NCBI RefSeq assembly: GCF_001439605.1
Contig: NZ_LMBX01000001.1
Location: 291,154 to 355,153 of the forward strand
Length of the DNA stretch: 64,000 nt
Reading direction: 5' to 3'
From: Cytobacillus praedii
GTDB lineage: Bacteria > Bacillota > Bacilli > Bacillales > Cytobacillaceae
In this document: piece by piece, positions 52,820 to 62,659 of the stretch
Layout: every line of letters begins with the position of its first letter
Position numbering within the stretch: position 1 is the stretch's first letter
Notes under the pieces: generated by a model
What the model was told of the DNA's origin: nothing
The model's input: only the letters and a program-made list of their open reading frames with translations
Database searches by the model: none
Position numbers and translations under genes: made by a program

Positions 52820-55375
52820 CTAATTTATTTCCATTGCTATCCCAGCTTTTATCAAATTACCCGCCCCATCTCGAATGGAAGCAGAACTAGTTGTTTGAAT
52901 CGTTATCTTCCCCGTTGCAAACAAGTCATCACTTCCTGGAGTGATAATAATATCCCGCTGATTAGAACCAACTCGAACTGTGTATTGTCCAGTTGTTAGT
53001 TGCTGATTCTCAACAGCGATACTAAAGTTTGATTGTCCACTATCCGGAAGAATGATATTTTCAGAGAATGTTAATTTAATAGTATTATTGTCACGAACAG
53101 CAGTCATCATAACAGGCTGTGTATTATCCTTCAGCGTAATATTTGAATTGTATACATTCATCACATTATCAGAAAGATCTTTTACATTTCTAGCGGTAAG
53201 GTTGAATGTTTTAGTAGCTGCAATTGTTCCTTCAGGCAGTGTGATTGTAACAAGTTTTTTGTCGGCGCTCATTGTAAAAGTTGTATTCGCAGGTAATGTA
53301 CTTCCGTCATACGTATAGTTAGCTGGTGATGTTGCTGTTTGTTCATTAACAGCTTCACTAAAGATTGCTTTGAATTGTCCATTAACGTTTGATTCTACCA
53401 ATGTTACTTGTGGTTTTACTGAATCAGTCTTTTTCGTGACAGAAGTCGAAAAGGCGCGATTGTTGTTTTGTGAAAGGGTGTTATCCTTCACAGCTCCCTC
53501 TGCTACAGTAATAAGGTAAACGCCATCCGGTAAACTTTTGGCATCAATAATCAATTTGTTGTCTACATTTGTTTTCACTGTAGGTTTGATCGATTTATCA
53601 TTAGAGTCATAAAGAGTAATATTGTTTACATCAGGTGTACCAGCTTTTAAAGGCTTATTAAAAGTTAAATGAATTTCATTTTTATTGGCATCAAATAAGG
53701 AACTAACAAATTGCGGCGGATTTAGATCTTTTGTAAGACTGACAGATCGATCAACCGTTGAACCGGTATTATTGTCAAGATCCTTATATGCTTTGACTTG
53801 TACATTTAACCAAACTGAGTTTTCGTTCGTACCATAAACACTTGCAGGAAGCTCAATGTCAAACTTTGTTTTTTGCCCGTTAGAGACATCCTTTACAGTC
53901 GTTGGTCTGATGGTTGTGTTGCCTTTCATAATGACAAGGTTAGAAGCAGTGAATGCATCTAATGTTTCCGTAAATTCTACAGTAATTGTTTTTTCGTCCT
54001 TCACTTGTAGAGTTCTGACTCCTGGCGCAACCGAATCGGCTGTTGGATTATACATGAAGTTGCTGCGATACGTGTCCATTGTATTCGGCGTGTAGACAAC
54101 TACATCCTTTGCACCTGAAATAACAATAGAATAGGATCTTCCTTTTCGAAGGCCAATTCGATCAAGCTCTGCTTTAGACACGATGACTGTATCTGTGTCA
54201 CTATATACAGAGTTTGCTGTAACCGATTTTCCATCAACAGTGATGCTTAGGGACGACCCCGAATCAATGATTTCCGAGAACTTAATTTCCACATTGCCAT
54301 TTGCTTGCGTAGTTATTGTTGAGACGGTTGGCTTTTGCTTATCTGAAAAAGTGAAAGATGAAGTGTAATCAGCTGTGCTTAATGTCTCATAGTTCGCTGA
54401 TTGAATATTCCTCTTTACAGTTACAGTATAGGACGTACTTGTATAAAGCGCATCATATAGTTCAATGACTGCTGTCTTTTTGTCATTTGTAAGTGTTACA
54501 TTTTTAATTGTTCTGCCTGAAACAGAGTAATTCGATGTATTTTCTGCTCCATTTGTTCCGGAGCCAGATAGCATGGCTTTGTTAAATTCAACTCTTATAC
54601 GTTTGGGCTCTGCTGCACTAACGTTTACTACTTTAGGAACGTAAGAGGTTTCTAAAGTATTTAAGCGATCTGTTAAGTATTTTTTAATAACTGTATTGTC
54701 GATATATTTCAAATAGCTTTTTGCCTCTTGAATATGCTTGTTGGCTTTAACGGAGTCCTTATCTGCTAAAGCTTTTTGTGCTAAATCGAGCTCCATTTTT
54801 ACGGTTACAGGATATTTGGATGCGTCCCGAACCTTTTCAGCTGATTGCTTATAATGAGAGCGTATGAGATCGCGTGTCGTTTGTCCGTATACACGATCAA
54901 GCAGAATGGCCTGCTTGCGGATCTCATTGGAAAGCTCATGGTATGCCCTCTCAGTCTGATCATTAATGATATCAAGATCCTGCTGATAAGCTAAAGTTTG
55001 TTGCTTTTCCTTAATTTTCTCACCAGCGGTAATCGCATCGATATAGAACATCGTTCGTGTAATATGCAATTTTACCTCTTGATCCAGTTCTGCTAAGTAT
55101 CTGTTCTTCTGGGCAGCTGGTAAAGTATTTACCGCTTTTAAAGCTTTGTCATACGCAGACTTTGCTGCATTATAAGCAGCCCACGGACGAGTCTTGCCAT
55201 CAGCCGTTCCCTCAATAGATATAGCCCATTTCAGTACAGTCCCCGCATCCTTTGCAGTTTTTACTAGCTTTTCTGCTTGGCTGACAGAAGCGGCTTCAAT
55301 GGATGGTGCTGTAACGAAGGCAGAAGCAGCGATAGCGGAAGCACTTAAAACCTTCAACGTTCTTTTTTTACTCAT
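52820..55375 (-). CDS. SbsC-family S-layer protein, inverted copy
   Basis: 851 residues. Signal peptide (cut near IEAAS), the same SbsC N-terminal domain (AGTVLKWAISIEGTADGKTR, FYIDAITAGEKIKEK, ILLDRVYGQTTRDL), then five or more Big_5-like Ig repeats marked by TITVEFTETLDAF, EIHLTFNKPLKAG, QFKAIFSEAV and TIKLTFSENIILP. Codon use is less biased than in the two flanking copies, suggesting lower expression. ATG 55375 (MSKKRTLKVL) follows AGGGGATC; the frame is open to 55393. Confidence 0.9.
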   Translation of the reverse strand: MSKKRTLKVLSASAIAASAFVTAPSIEAASVSQAEKLVKTAKDAGTVLKWAISIEGTADGKTRPWAAYNAAKSAYDKALKAVNTLPAAQKNRYLAELDQEVKLHITRTMFYIDAITAGEKIKEKQQTLAYQQDLDIINDQTERAYHELSNEIRKQAILLDRVYGQTTRDLIRSHYKQSAEKVRDASKYPVTVKMELDLAQKALADKDSVKANKHIQEAKSYLKYIDNTVIKKYLTDRLNTLETSYVPKVVNVSAAEPKRIRVEFNKAMLSGSGTNGAENTSNYSVSGRTIKNVTLTNDKKTAVIELYDALYTSTSYTVTVKRNIQSANYETLSTADYTSSFTFSDKQKPTVSTITTQANGNVEIKFSEIIDSGSSLSITVDGKSVTANSVYSDTDTVIVSKAELDRIGLRKGRSYSIVISGAKDVVVYTPNTMDTYRSNFMYNPTADSVAPGVRTLQVKDEKTITVEFTETLDAFTASNLVIMKGNTTIRPTTVKDVSNGQKTKFDIELPASVYGTNENSVWLNVQVKAYKDLDNNTGSTVDRSVSLTKDLNPPQFVSSLFDANKNEIHLTFNKPLKAGTPDVNNITLYDSNDKSIKPTVKTNVDNKLIIDAKSLPDGVYLITVAEGAVKDNTLSQNNNRAFSTSVTKKTDSVKPQVTLVESNVNGQFKAIFSEAVNEQTATSPANYTYDGSTLPANTTFTMSADKKLVTITLPEGTIAATKTFNLTARNVKDLSDNVMNVYNSNITLKDNTQPVMMTAVRDNNTIKLTFSENIILPDSGQSNFSIAVENQQLTTGQYTVRVGSNQRDIIITPGSDDLFATGKITIQTTSSASIRDGAGNLIKAGIAMEIN

Positions 55376-55576
55376 ATAACGATCCCCTAACATGAAATTT
55401 GTAGTAATAAATCCAACATATTCCTATTGTAAGAGATTATACGGATGCTGTCATCTTCTGAGTATAGTAGTTTCGTATGAAAAATATATTTTTATCATCT
55501 ATCCTTCAATGTCAGATAATTAGCGTTACTTATACTTTTTTAAGGGGAGGAAAAACATACCTATTCACGCAATATT

Positions 55577-55585
55577 TGTTATAAT
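55577..55585 (+). promoter_or_regulatory. Extended -10 promoter candidate
   Basis: TGTTATAAT (TGnTATAAT) lies 22 bp before the propeller gene start. No good -35, and the leader would be very short. Confidence 0.35.
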
Positions 55586-55607
55586 GGAAACGAAGGGAGA
55601 AGATTGG

Positions 55608-57707
55608 ATGAAGAGAAAGATACTAACGTTAGTCACTATTTTCCCGCTTTTCTTATCGCTTGGACAACCGAGTGTTTTTGCGGAGGAGATTGATGCTGGA
55701 ACGCCAGTAGAGCAAGAGGATATTGAGAATATTGAGGATCAAGAGACACCAGAAACAGAGATTAATGAAGATGAGGTAGAAGTAATCGAAGAGATCAATA
55801 AGAACATCAGCTTAGTTGGTCCGCAGGTGTTTCAGACATCTGCTTTAACTGCAGCTGCAGGTTCGGATGAACTTGGAAATTCGTATATGTATTTTGTTAT
55901 GCATGGTACTCCATCTGCATTGGCAGTTGTCGATATGAATACGAATGAATTGAAGCATACATATACACTGTCTAAGTCGACAAGTGCTTGGGGATTAGAC
56001 GTGGATGAGGATGGAACCGTTTGGGTTGGTGGAACAACGGATGGCAATGTATATAGCTATAACCCAAATACGGATGATTTTCATGATCATGGGAATATGC
56101 TGACATTGCCTAAGGATACAGCGATTCAAGATATTGATGCTGTAGACGGAATTATTTATGGTTCAACAGCATATGGCGGTTCTGTATTTAAATACGATTC
56201 TTCCACAGGAGAATTAGAGAATTTTGGACAGGCTTTATATAAGAAGGAATTTGCTAAGTCCATTGCCTATGATCAAGAGGCAGACGTTTTATACGTAGGT
56301 GTTGGTTCAAAAGCTGACTTGGTGAAAATCGACTTAAAAACAAAGAAGAAAACAGCATTTCTTCCGAATGAATATAAAGATGATAAATATGTTCGTGATA
56401 TCAAATTCATTGGAGGTAAGATTTTTGCACGAATGGACCCATCCAATCGTTTAGTAGCCTTTGATAAAGAAACGTTAGAAGTGACGGATGAAATCGAATT
56501 AAACTCGAGAACCATTTCATTGGTTTCTCCAACAGAAGAGTCTATTTATTATTCGAAAGAAAATAGTCTTTACAAGTATGATCTAAATACGAAAGAGCAT
56601 GTAAATCTGAATATTTCTTTACTCAAAGGAACAGAATTGCTTAATCTAGATTTTGCTGAATTAAATGAACCGAACTATCCTGGAACGACGTTAGTAGGTC
56701 TTATTGATAATGCGGGGAACGTTTTTAAGTATAATTTAGAAACAGGCTATAGTGAGATTACAAAGATGGAACTTCCAGCTCAGCCAGTTACTTTATACAC
56801 AATGATTCAAGATGAAAAACGGGAAAATATCTTTATTAATGGATATATGTCTGGCGGCTTAGCCATCTATAATCCTAAGACGAATCAATCTACACTTCAT
56901 AAAGATATTAGCCAAATTGAGTCGATGACAATTATGGGCGATAAGCTATATATTGGAGCTTACCCGAGAGCAAGAGTACTTGAATTGGATCTAACAAAGC
57001 CTTGGGGTCCAATGAATCCAAGAGAAATTATGCGACTTGGAGAGTTTGGACAAGAAAGATCTACTGCCATTACTGCTGTACCAAAACTGGGTAAAGTATT
57101 TGTAGGAACTTATCCAGAAACAAGCATTGGCGGCGGAGCACTAGCAATCTATGATTTAAAAGAAAACAAACAAGAAGTCTATGAAAATTACATCTATAAT
57201 CAGAGCCTTGTGTCATTCCTGCATCATAAGGAATATATTTATGGCGGAACATCGATCCATGCGAACTATCAAGTAAATGAGCGTGGCGCAAGATTCTTCC
57301 GTTTCCGTCCAGATTGGCCAGAAGAGAAGGAATACATTCACTTGCCGATAGAAGCGAGTATGATCACTAGTATTATTGCAGATAAGAGTGGTACGATTTG
57401 GGCAATGGCTGATGGAACGCTTGTTTCCTATAATCCAGAAACAAAAGAGATTAAAACGAAGCAAATTCTAGATTTAATCTCAGGCCGCTTCCGTAACGCG
57501 AAGATTATCGAAGGCATTGACGGAAATATCTATGGAACAGTAGAAGGAAGATTATTTAAAGCAGATCCGAAAACCTTAGATATTGAAATTCTTGTAAAAG
57601 AAGGGGCAAACGAAATTGCTCAGGATGCTGAAGGAAATCTGTATTACAGAAATCAAGCAGATTTGTGGAAGTACACATTCCCAACGGAAGAAGCAGAAAA
57701 GAAATAG
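55608..57707 (+). CDS. Secreted beta-propeller protein
   Basis: 699 residues. Signal peptide (cut after VFAEE), an acidic spacer (about 27-70), then repeated beta-propeller blades (AWGLDVDEDGTVWVGGTTDG, GNVYSYNPNTDDFHDHGNML, GGALAIYDLKENKQE, GTIWAMADGTLVSYNPETKE). It is YncE/Vgb-like in pattern, with no catalytic motif seen; probably surface binding or adhesion. ATG 55608 has AAGGGAG upstream. It sits between two S-layer genes. Confidence 0.8.
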   Translation: MKRKILTLVTIFPLFLSLGQPSVFAEEIDAGTPVEQEDIENIEDQETPETEINEDEVEVIEEINKNISLVGPQVFQTSALTAAAGSDELGNSYMYFVMHGTPSALAVVDMNTNELKHTYTLSKSTSAWGLDVDEDGTVWVGGTTDGNVYSYNPNTDDFHDHGNMLTLPKDTAIQDIDAVDGIIYGSTAYGGSVFKYDSSTGELENFGQALYKKEFAKSIAYDQEADVLYVGVGSKADLVKIDLKTKKKTAFLPNEYKDDKYVRDIKFIGGKIFARMDPSNRLVAFDKETLEVTDEIELNSRTISLVSPTEESIYYSKENSLYKYDLNTKEHVNLNISLLKGTELLNLDFAELNEPNYPGTTLVGLIDNAGNVFKYNLETGYSEITKMELPAQPVTLYTMIQDEKRENIFINGYMSGGLAIYNPKTNQSTLHKDISQIESMTIMGDKLYIGAYPRARVLELDLTKPWGPMNPREIMRLGEFGQERSTAITAVPKLGKVFVGTYPETSIGGGALAIYDLKENKQEVYENYIYNQSLVSFLHHKEYIYGGTSIHANYQVNERGARFFRFRPDWPEEKEYIHLPIEASMITSIIADKSGTIWAMADGTLVSYNPETKEIKTKQILDLISGRFRNAKIIEGIDGNIYGTVEGRLFKADPKTLDIEILVKEGANEIAQDAEGNLYYRNQADLWKYTFPTEEAEKK

Positions 57708-57715
57708 ACCTTTAA

Positions 57716-57750
57716 AAATCAACCTAGCATATAGGTTGATTTTTTTTTGC
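57716..57750 (+). terminator. Terminator of the beta-propeller gene
   Basis: AAATCAACCTA-GCATA-TAGGTTGATTT followed by T. Confidence 0.92.
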
Positions 57751-57952
57751 TATAAATAATAGAAGAAACTAGTAATCTTCTTGAATACTTTTCCTGTTTA
57801 TCCAATTTTACTAGTTTGAAGGAAGATTTTTGGCATTTAACTAATTTTAGAGATGATTTATGATTAAAAACGTGGGGGCGACAAGGACATACAAATGCCT
57901 ACATACTTATGAGTTATTAATCTTATAAACATTCTTCTAGGGGGATTTTACA

Positions 57953-60544
57953 TTGGATAAAAAGAAAGCAATTAAAGTACTAGGTGCATCTGCAATCGCT
58001 GCATCTGCATTCGTAGCAACATCACCATCAGGTGCAGACGCTGCATCAGCTAAAGATGTACAATCTTTAGTGAAAAAAGCGAAAGATGCTGGTACTGTAT
58101 TAAAATGGGCGATCTCAACGGAAGGTTCTGCTGACGGAACAACTCGTCCTTGGGCACAATACAACGCTGCTAAAGCTGCTCGTGACAAAGCAGTAGCTGC
58201 AATCAACACATTACCTGCTGCTCAAAAAGCTGGATACCTTGCTGATATTGAGCAAAATGTAAACCTTCACATTAACCGTACAATGTCTTACATTGATGCA
58301 ATCACAGCTGGTGAAAAAATCAATGTGAAAAAAGCTGCTCTAGAAGCACAAATCGCTAAAAACTTAATCGACGATAACACTGAAGCTGCATACCATGCAC
58401 TTTCAACTGAAATCCGTAAGCAAGCGATCCTATTAGACCGCGTTTATGGACAAACGACACGTGACGAAATCCGTGCAAACTACAAAAAAGCGGCTGAAAC
58501 TGTACGTGACAGCGTGAAATACGAAGTATCTGCAAAAATCGAATTAGACTTAGCTAAAAAAGCTATTGCTGCAAATGATGCTGCAACAGCTGAAAAGCAC
58601 TTAACTGAAGCTGCTAAGTACATGAAAGATGTTAAAAATGCAACAATGAAGGCAGCTCTTGTAAAAACTTTTGACGAGTTAGAAGCTCAATTGACTCCTG
58701 AAGTTAAATCAGTTACTGCAATTAATGCAAAGCAATTAGTGGTAAAATTCAATTCTGCATTAGCTAAAGGTACGACTGAAGCACAATTATTAGCTGCTTT
58801 ATCATTAGAAACGAAAGCTGATTCAGCTGCAACTTTGTCTGAAGATAGAAAGACTGTTACTTATACTTTAGACAGCACTGAAGTTAAAAATGCAAAATTA
58901 ACGGTTAAAGCTCTTGATACAGATAAAAAAGCGGCTGATAATACTGTTATCAAAACAGCTGAATACAATGCAGTATTCTCATTTGAAGATGTAGTAGCTC
59001 CAGAAGTAGCTGATAAAAAATTCAATTACACTTCTGCAACTTCTGCTGATATGACGTTAAAATTCTCTGAAGAATTATCTTCTTTTGGAACGATCTCTGT
59101 AAATGGTGCTCAAGTTACTCCAGCTCCTGCAGATATCGATTTAGCTAAAGGTGAAGTTGTACTTCGTGGTTTAGAAGTTGGAAAAACATATACAATTGAC
59201 GTTGTAGGTGCAACAGATGCTGCTGTGAAAACAAATAAAGCAGAGCATATTACTCTATCTTTAACTGTTCCAGCTCAACAAGTTGATTCAACAATTCCAA
59301 CTGTATCTACTTCAACAAATGGAAATAAATTAGCTTTAACTTTCTCTGAAGAAGTAACAAAAGGCAGTGTATCTATTGGCGGCGTTGCTGTTGCAGCTAA
59401 TGATATTACAACAACTGACAACAAAACATTTATTGTTGATGTTCAAAAAGCAAATGCTGGTGCATTCTTCGCTAACAATGCTAACTTCTTTACTTCAGAA
59501 GTAGTAATTAACGGATTTGCTGATAAAGCATCAACTCCAAATATAATGAAAGAAGTTAAATTCAATTCTACATTTACTGCTGATAACACGGCTGCATCAT
59601 TAGTTCGTGCAGAAGCAAAAGCAGATGGTAAATTAGTGCTTGAGTTTAACGAAGAAGTTTCTGCTGCTAGTCTTTCAGCTCTTACAGTTAAGTCTATTGA
59701 TGGAATTTTCCAAAGCAATACGAACCTAACTGTAGATTCTGCAATCAACCCAACTGTTGATGGAGAAGTTGTAAAGAACAAGCTTGAGCTAACACTAGCT
59801 GCTGGTACACAACTTGCAACTGGCAAGAACTATGTACTTGAAGTAGCTGCAGATAAAGTAGCTGACAGCTATACAAATAAAAACGATAAGGCTATTACTC
59901 TAAATGTAGTAAGACCTGAAACAGCTGAACAACAAGCTGGTAAAGTTGTAACAACTACGATCAGTGAGGACAAAAATGTTATTTCTGTAGTATTTGCTAA
60001 CACACATGTAAATGGAATGACTGATTCAGTTCTTTCTCCAGCTAACTACACTGTTGGCGGAAAAGCTCTTCCAGCTAACACAGACATTAAGTTTGTAGAC
60101 AACAAGAACAAAGTAATGATTACATTACCAGAAGGATTTGTAACAGTGAACGGAACATTTACTTTTGCTGCTTCAAACTTAACTGATGCTTATGGAAACA
60201 CTTTAGCTGATGGAGAAAATACAGCTCAAGTTGATTTAACTGAAAACATCGCTCCTACTGTAAACACAGCATTAACAGTTAACAGCAGCAATGAAGCAGT
60301 AGTTAGCTTCTCTGAATCAGTTGTTTCAACTGATATCGATGGCGATGCTACATTCTTCGAAGGTATTTCTGTAAAAGTTAACGGCTCAACTGCTGCATTT
60401 ACACCAGCAGTAAACAACGGCAAGTTAACAGTTAAATTAACAAACGCAATTACACTTACAGATAAAGTAACTGTAGAATTTAAAGATGCTGAATTAACAG
60501 ATGTTAATGGCAACCAAGTGAAGAATGGTACTGCATCTAACTAA
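57953..60544 (+). CDS. SbsC-family S-layer protein
   Basis: 863 residues. Signal peptide (cut near GADAAS), SbsC-type N-terminal domain (AGTVLKWAISTEGSADGTTR, YIDAITAGEKINVK, ILLDRVYGQTTRDE), then Ig-like modules (KQLVVKFNSALAKG, KLALTFSEEVTKG, KLVLEFNEEVSAAS, NEAVVSFSESV). Strong codon bias implies high expression, so this and the 50-kb copy are the likely major S-layer proteins. Start is TTG at 57953 behind AGGGGGA. Confidence 0.92.
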   Translation: MDKKKAIKVLGASAIAASAFVATSPSGADAASAKDVQSLVKKAKDAGTVLKWAISTEGSADGTTRPWAQYNAAKAARDKAVAAINTLPAAQKAGYLADIEQNVNLHINRTMSYIDAITAGEKINVKKAALEAQIAKNLIDDNTEAAYHALSTEIRKQAILLDRVYGQTTRDEIRANYKKAAETVRDSVKYEVSAKIELDLAKKAIAANDAATAEKHLTEAAKYMKDVKNATMKAALVKTFDELEAQLTPEVKSVTAINAKQLVVKFNSALAKGTTEAQLLAALSLETKADSAATLSEDRKTVTYTLDSTEVKNAKLTVKALDTDKKAADNTVIKTAEYNAVFSFEDVVAPEVADKKFNYTSATSADMTLKFSEELSSFGTISVNGAQVTPAPADIDLAKGEVVLRGLEVGKTYTIDVVGATDAAVKTNKAEHITLSLTVPAQQVDSTIPTVSTSTNGNKLALTFSEEVTKGSVSIGGVAVAANDITTTDNKTFIVDVQKANAGAFFANNANFFTSEVVINGFADKASTPNIMKEVKFNSTFTADNTAASLVRAEAKADGKLVLEFNEEVSAASLSALTVKSIDGIFQSNTNLTVDSAINPTVDGEVVKNKLELTLAAGTQLATGKNYVLEVAADKVADSYTNKNDKAITLNVVRPETAEQQAGKVVTTTISEDKNVISVVFANTHVNGMTDSVLSPANYTVGGKALPANTDIKFVDNKNKVMITLPEGFVTVNGTFTFAASNLTDAYGNTLADGENTAQVDLTENIAPTVNTALTVNSSNEAVVSFSESVVSTDIDGDATFFEGISVKVNGSTAAFTPAVNNGKLTVKLTNAITLTDKVTVEFKDAELTDVNGNQVKNGTASN

Positions 60545-60595
60545 TAATTAATTGAAAGATCCATGAGCACATTTGTATGTGGATGGGTTTTATAG

Positions 60596-60633
60596 AAAGG
60601 GAGCTACCGTAATATGCGGTAGCTCCCTTTTAT
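60596..60633 (+). terminator. Terminator of the third S-layer gene
   Basis: AAAGGGAGCTACCG / CGGTAGCTCCCTTT, 14-bp perfect stem, then T-rich. Confidence 0.92.
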
Positions 60634-60805
60634 TGTATTCTATCATTTTCTGCAGATTGGTCATTTATACATATAATAGAGGAAAAGAAAATACTAATAG
60701 AATTTCATTAGGTAAAATTTCACATTAATGTAAGACATATTAGGTGAATAGTGGTATAATTAGTATGAATTTTTTAAAAATTTATAAAAAAGGTGGTGTT
60801 TTACA

Positions 60806-61123
60806 ATGTCTCCTTCAAGAATATTGAAGTGGCTAACTGGTGCTCTTGAAGCCATTTTAGGAATTCCTGTTTTAGGTGCTACAATCGTTGTCGGTCTATT
60901 ATGGATTCCTTTAGCAATCATGCTAGTATTACATATTATTACTTTAGTTTTAACTAAAAAAGATGGCGGCGCTTCAGCAGGCAGTATACTAGGAATTGTA
61001 ACTTCCTGTGTAGCTTGGATCCCGTTTGTTGGAATGATCATGCATATATTATCTGCTATATTCCTTATGATTGATGCTTCAAAAAAGGACCAAAAATCTG
61101 CGGTAAATGAATATATTGCCTAA
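60806..61123 (+). CDS. Small multi-helix membrane protein
   Basis: 105 residues with about three membrane helices, Gly/Ile-rich, charged tail KKDQKSAVNEYIA. Starts behind AAAGGTGG. No family recognised with confidence. Confidence 0.75.
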   Translation: MSPSRILKWLTGALEAILGIPVLGATIVVGLLWIPLAIMLVLHIITLVLTKKDGGASAGSILGIVTSCVAWIPFVGMIMHILSAIFLMIDASKKDQKSAVNEYIA

Positions 61124-61132
61124 TTAAAGAGT

Positions 61133-61163
61133 AGTCGTCCTCAATATGCAGGGCGGCTTTTTT
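61133..61163 (+). terminator. Terminator of the small membrane protein gene
   Basis: AGTCGTCCT / AGGGCGGCT (with G-T pairs) followed by six T. Confidence 0.85.
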
Positions 61164-61225
61164 AATTGATTAGTAAATAGGGTGAGTCTAAAAGCATTTG
61201 TAAACTATAATGGATAGATGAATTT

Positions 61226-61254
61226 TTGTAGAGATTACGGATGTAAGCTATAGT
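61226..61254 (+). promoter_or_regulatory. SigA promoter of the nuclease island
   Basis: TTGTAG, 17 bp, TATAGT, 29 bp before the HNH gene start. Confidence 0.55.
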
Positions 61255-61283
61255 AATAATATAACTAAAAAAGGAGACTTCCA

Positions 61284-62138
61284 ATGACGGTTTGGCTAAA
61301 ATCAGCAATTAGTGATTTTGATGTAAGCTCTGCAATTGAAGAGATTGGGTTTATTGATTGGGGAACGAATCATCATATTTTTGCTGGCGATATTGTTTAT
61401 ATTTATATGGGAAAGCCTACACAAAAAATTATCTATAAGACGGAGTGTGTCAGGGATGATTTATCCGAAAAGGAGCTAACAGATTATAGTAAGTTCTATC
61501 GTGTTCCTTTATCGTCTTCCGCTGTTTCAAATCGAGTATCAAAAAAGTATATTCGACTACAGCCTATAATCAATTTAGAAAGATCCCTAGGTAATGAGCT
61601 TTCTCTAAATGAACTGGTTGCAAATGGGATGGCAAAATCTTATGTTCGGGATACGAGAAAATTAGAGAATAAGCCTGATCTAGTAAAATACATATATGAA
61701 GTAGAAGAAAAGATAGAGATGGATACGATCGATTCCTTGGTACCAAAAGGGATACCAAATACAGTTGCCGAACGTATGGTGAAAACAAGAATTGGACAAG
61801 GACTATTTAAGCAAAAGCTGTTATTGGAATCTCAGGAATGCTGTATCTGCGGCCTATCAGAAATGAGTTTACTAATAGCCAGTCATATTAAACCATGGAA
61901 AGACTGTACATCAAATGAAAGATTGGATGAAAACAACGGTCTTCTACTTTGCCCTGCTCATGATGCATTATTTGATAAAGGCTATATTACATTCAGTAAC
62001 GATGGAAAAATGGTGATTTCCTCGAGACTGGACGAAGCAACTAAAAGGTTAATGAATATTGACTCGAGCAGTAAAATAAAACTATCCAAAAATAATAAAA
62101 AGTACATGGCTTTTCATCGAAGTAAGATTTTTAAGTGA
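61284..62138 (+). CDS. HNH endonuclease with EVE-like N-terminus
   Basis: 284 residues. The N-terminal ~60 residues (WLKSAISDF, NHHIFAGDIVYIYMGKPTQK) resemble EVE/PUA-like modified-base readers. The C-terminal HNH domain has CCIC (186-189), ASHIKPW (His201) and NNGLLLCPAHDALFDKGYI, the fold of restriction-linked HNH nucleases. It would fit a modification-dependent restriction enzyme, by inference. ATG follows AAAAGGAG. Confidence 0.82.
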   Translation: MTVWLKSAISDFDVSSAIEEIGFIDWGTNHHIFAGDIVYIYMGKPTQKIIYKTECVRDDLSEKELTDYSKFYRVPLSSSAVSNRVSKKYIRLQPIINLERSLGNELSLNELVANGMAKSYVRDTRKLENKPDLVKYIYEVEEKIEMDTIDSLVPKGIPNTVAERMVKTRIGQGLFKQKLLLESQECCICGLSEMSLLIASHIKPWKDCTSNERLDENNGLLLCPAHDALFDKGYITFSNDGKMVISSRLDEATKRLMNIDSSSKIKLSKNNKKYMAFHRSKIFK

Positions 62139-62197
62139 CAGGCATTTCGCTATTTTCAGAGTTGAATAGAGTTTAAAAAATGTATGGGGGCTAACTT

Positions 62198-62608
62198 TTG
62201 CAGAAAAAGGAATATACAGAAAAGAATTTAATCGATTGGGTTGATATCTTTTCTTCAAAAATTGTAAATGGATTATCACTAACTTTCCGCAAAGAAGAAC
62301 TGGACAATATTAGGAAAGATGATCGATTCGTAAAAGAAATAAGGAAAGATTGTGGGATTTATTATTTTGTTCAGGAAAACAAAGTTAAATATGTGGGACG
62401 AGCATTGCCATCTGTAGGATTAAAGTCAAGAATTCTTAACCAAATAAATGCCTTTGGTGATAAAGAATGGGATTGCGTCATTAAAGATATACATACTGAA
62501 ATTGGGGTAATTATATTCAATGAAATTGAACAATGGCATTTTATTTCTGCATTAGAACATTACCTTATTGAAAAGCTTGAAAGGCCAGTCTTTAATAAAA
62601 GATGTTAG
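62198..62608 (+). CDS. GIY-YIG-type nuclease domain protein
   Basis: 136 residues. GIYYFV (53-58), KYVGRA (64-69), Arg78 and Glu120 (ALEHYLIEKL) match the GIY-YIG core, with a final NKRC. It is a minimal nuclease domain with no visible DNA-binding partner. Start TTG 62198, behind ATGGGGG. 59 bp after the HNH gene; probably the same transcript. Confidence 0.8.
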   Translation: MQKKEYTEKNLIDWVDIFSSKIVNGLSLTFRKEELDNIRKDDRFVKEIRKDCGIYYFVQENKVKYVGRALPSVGLKSRILNQINAFGDKEWDCVIKDIHTEIGVIIFNEIEQWHFISALEHYLIEKLERPVFNKRC

Positions 62609-62659
62609 TGTTATGATTGGAAACCGCCATATATTGAAGGGAGGATAGGTACCAGTAAA

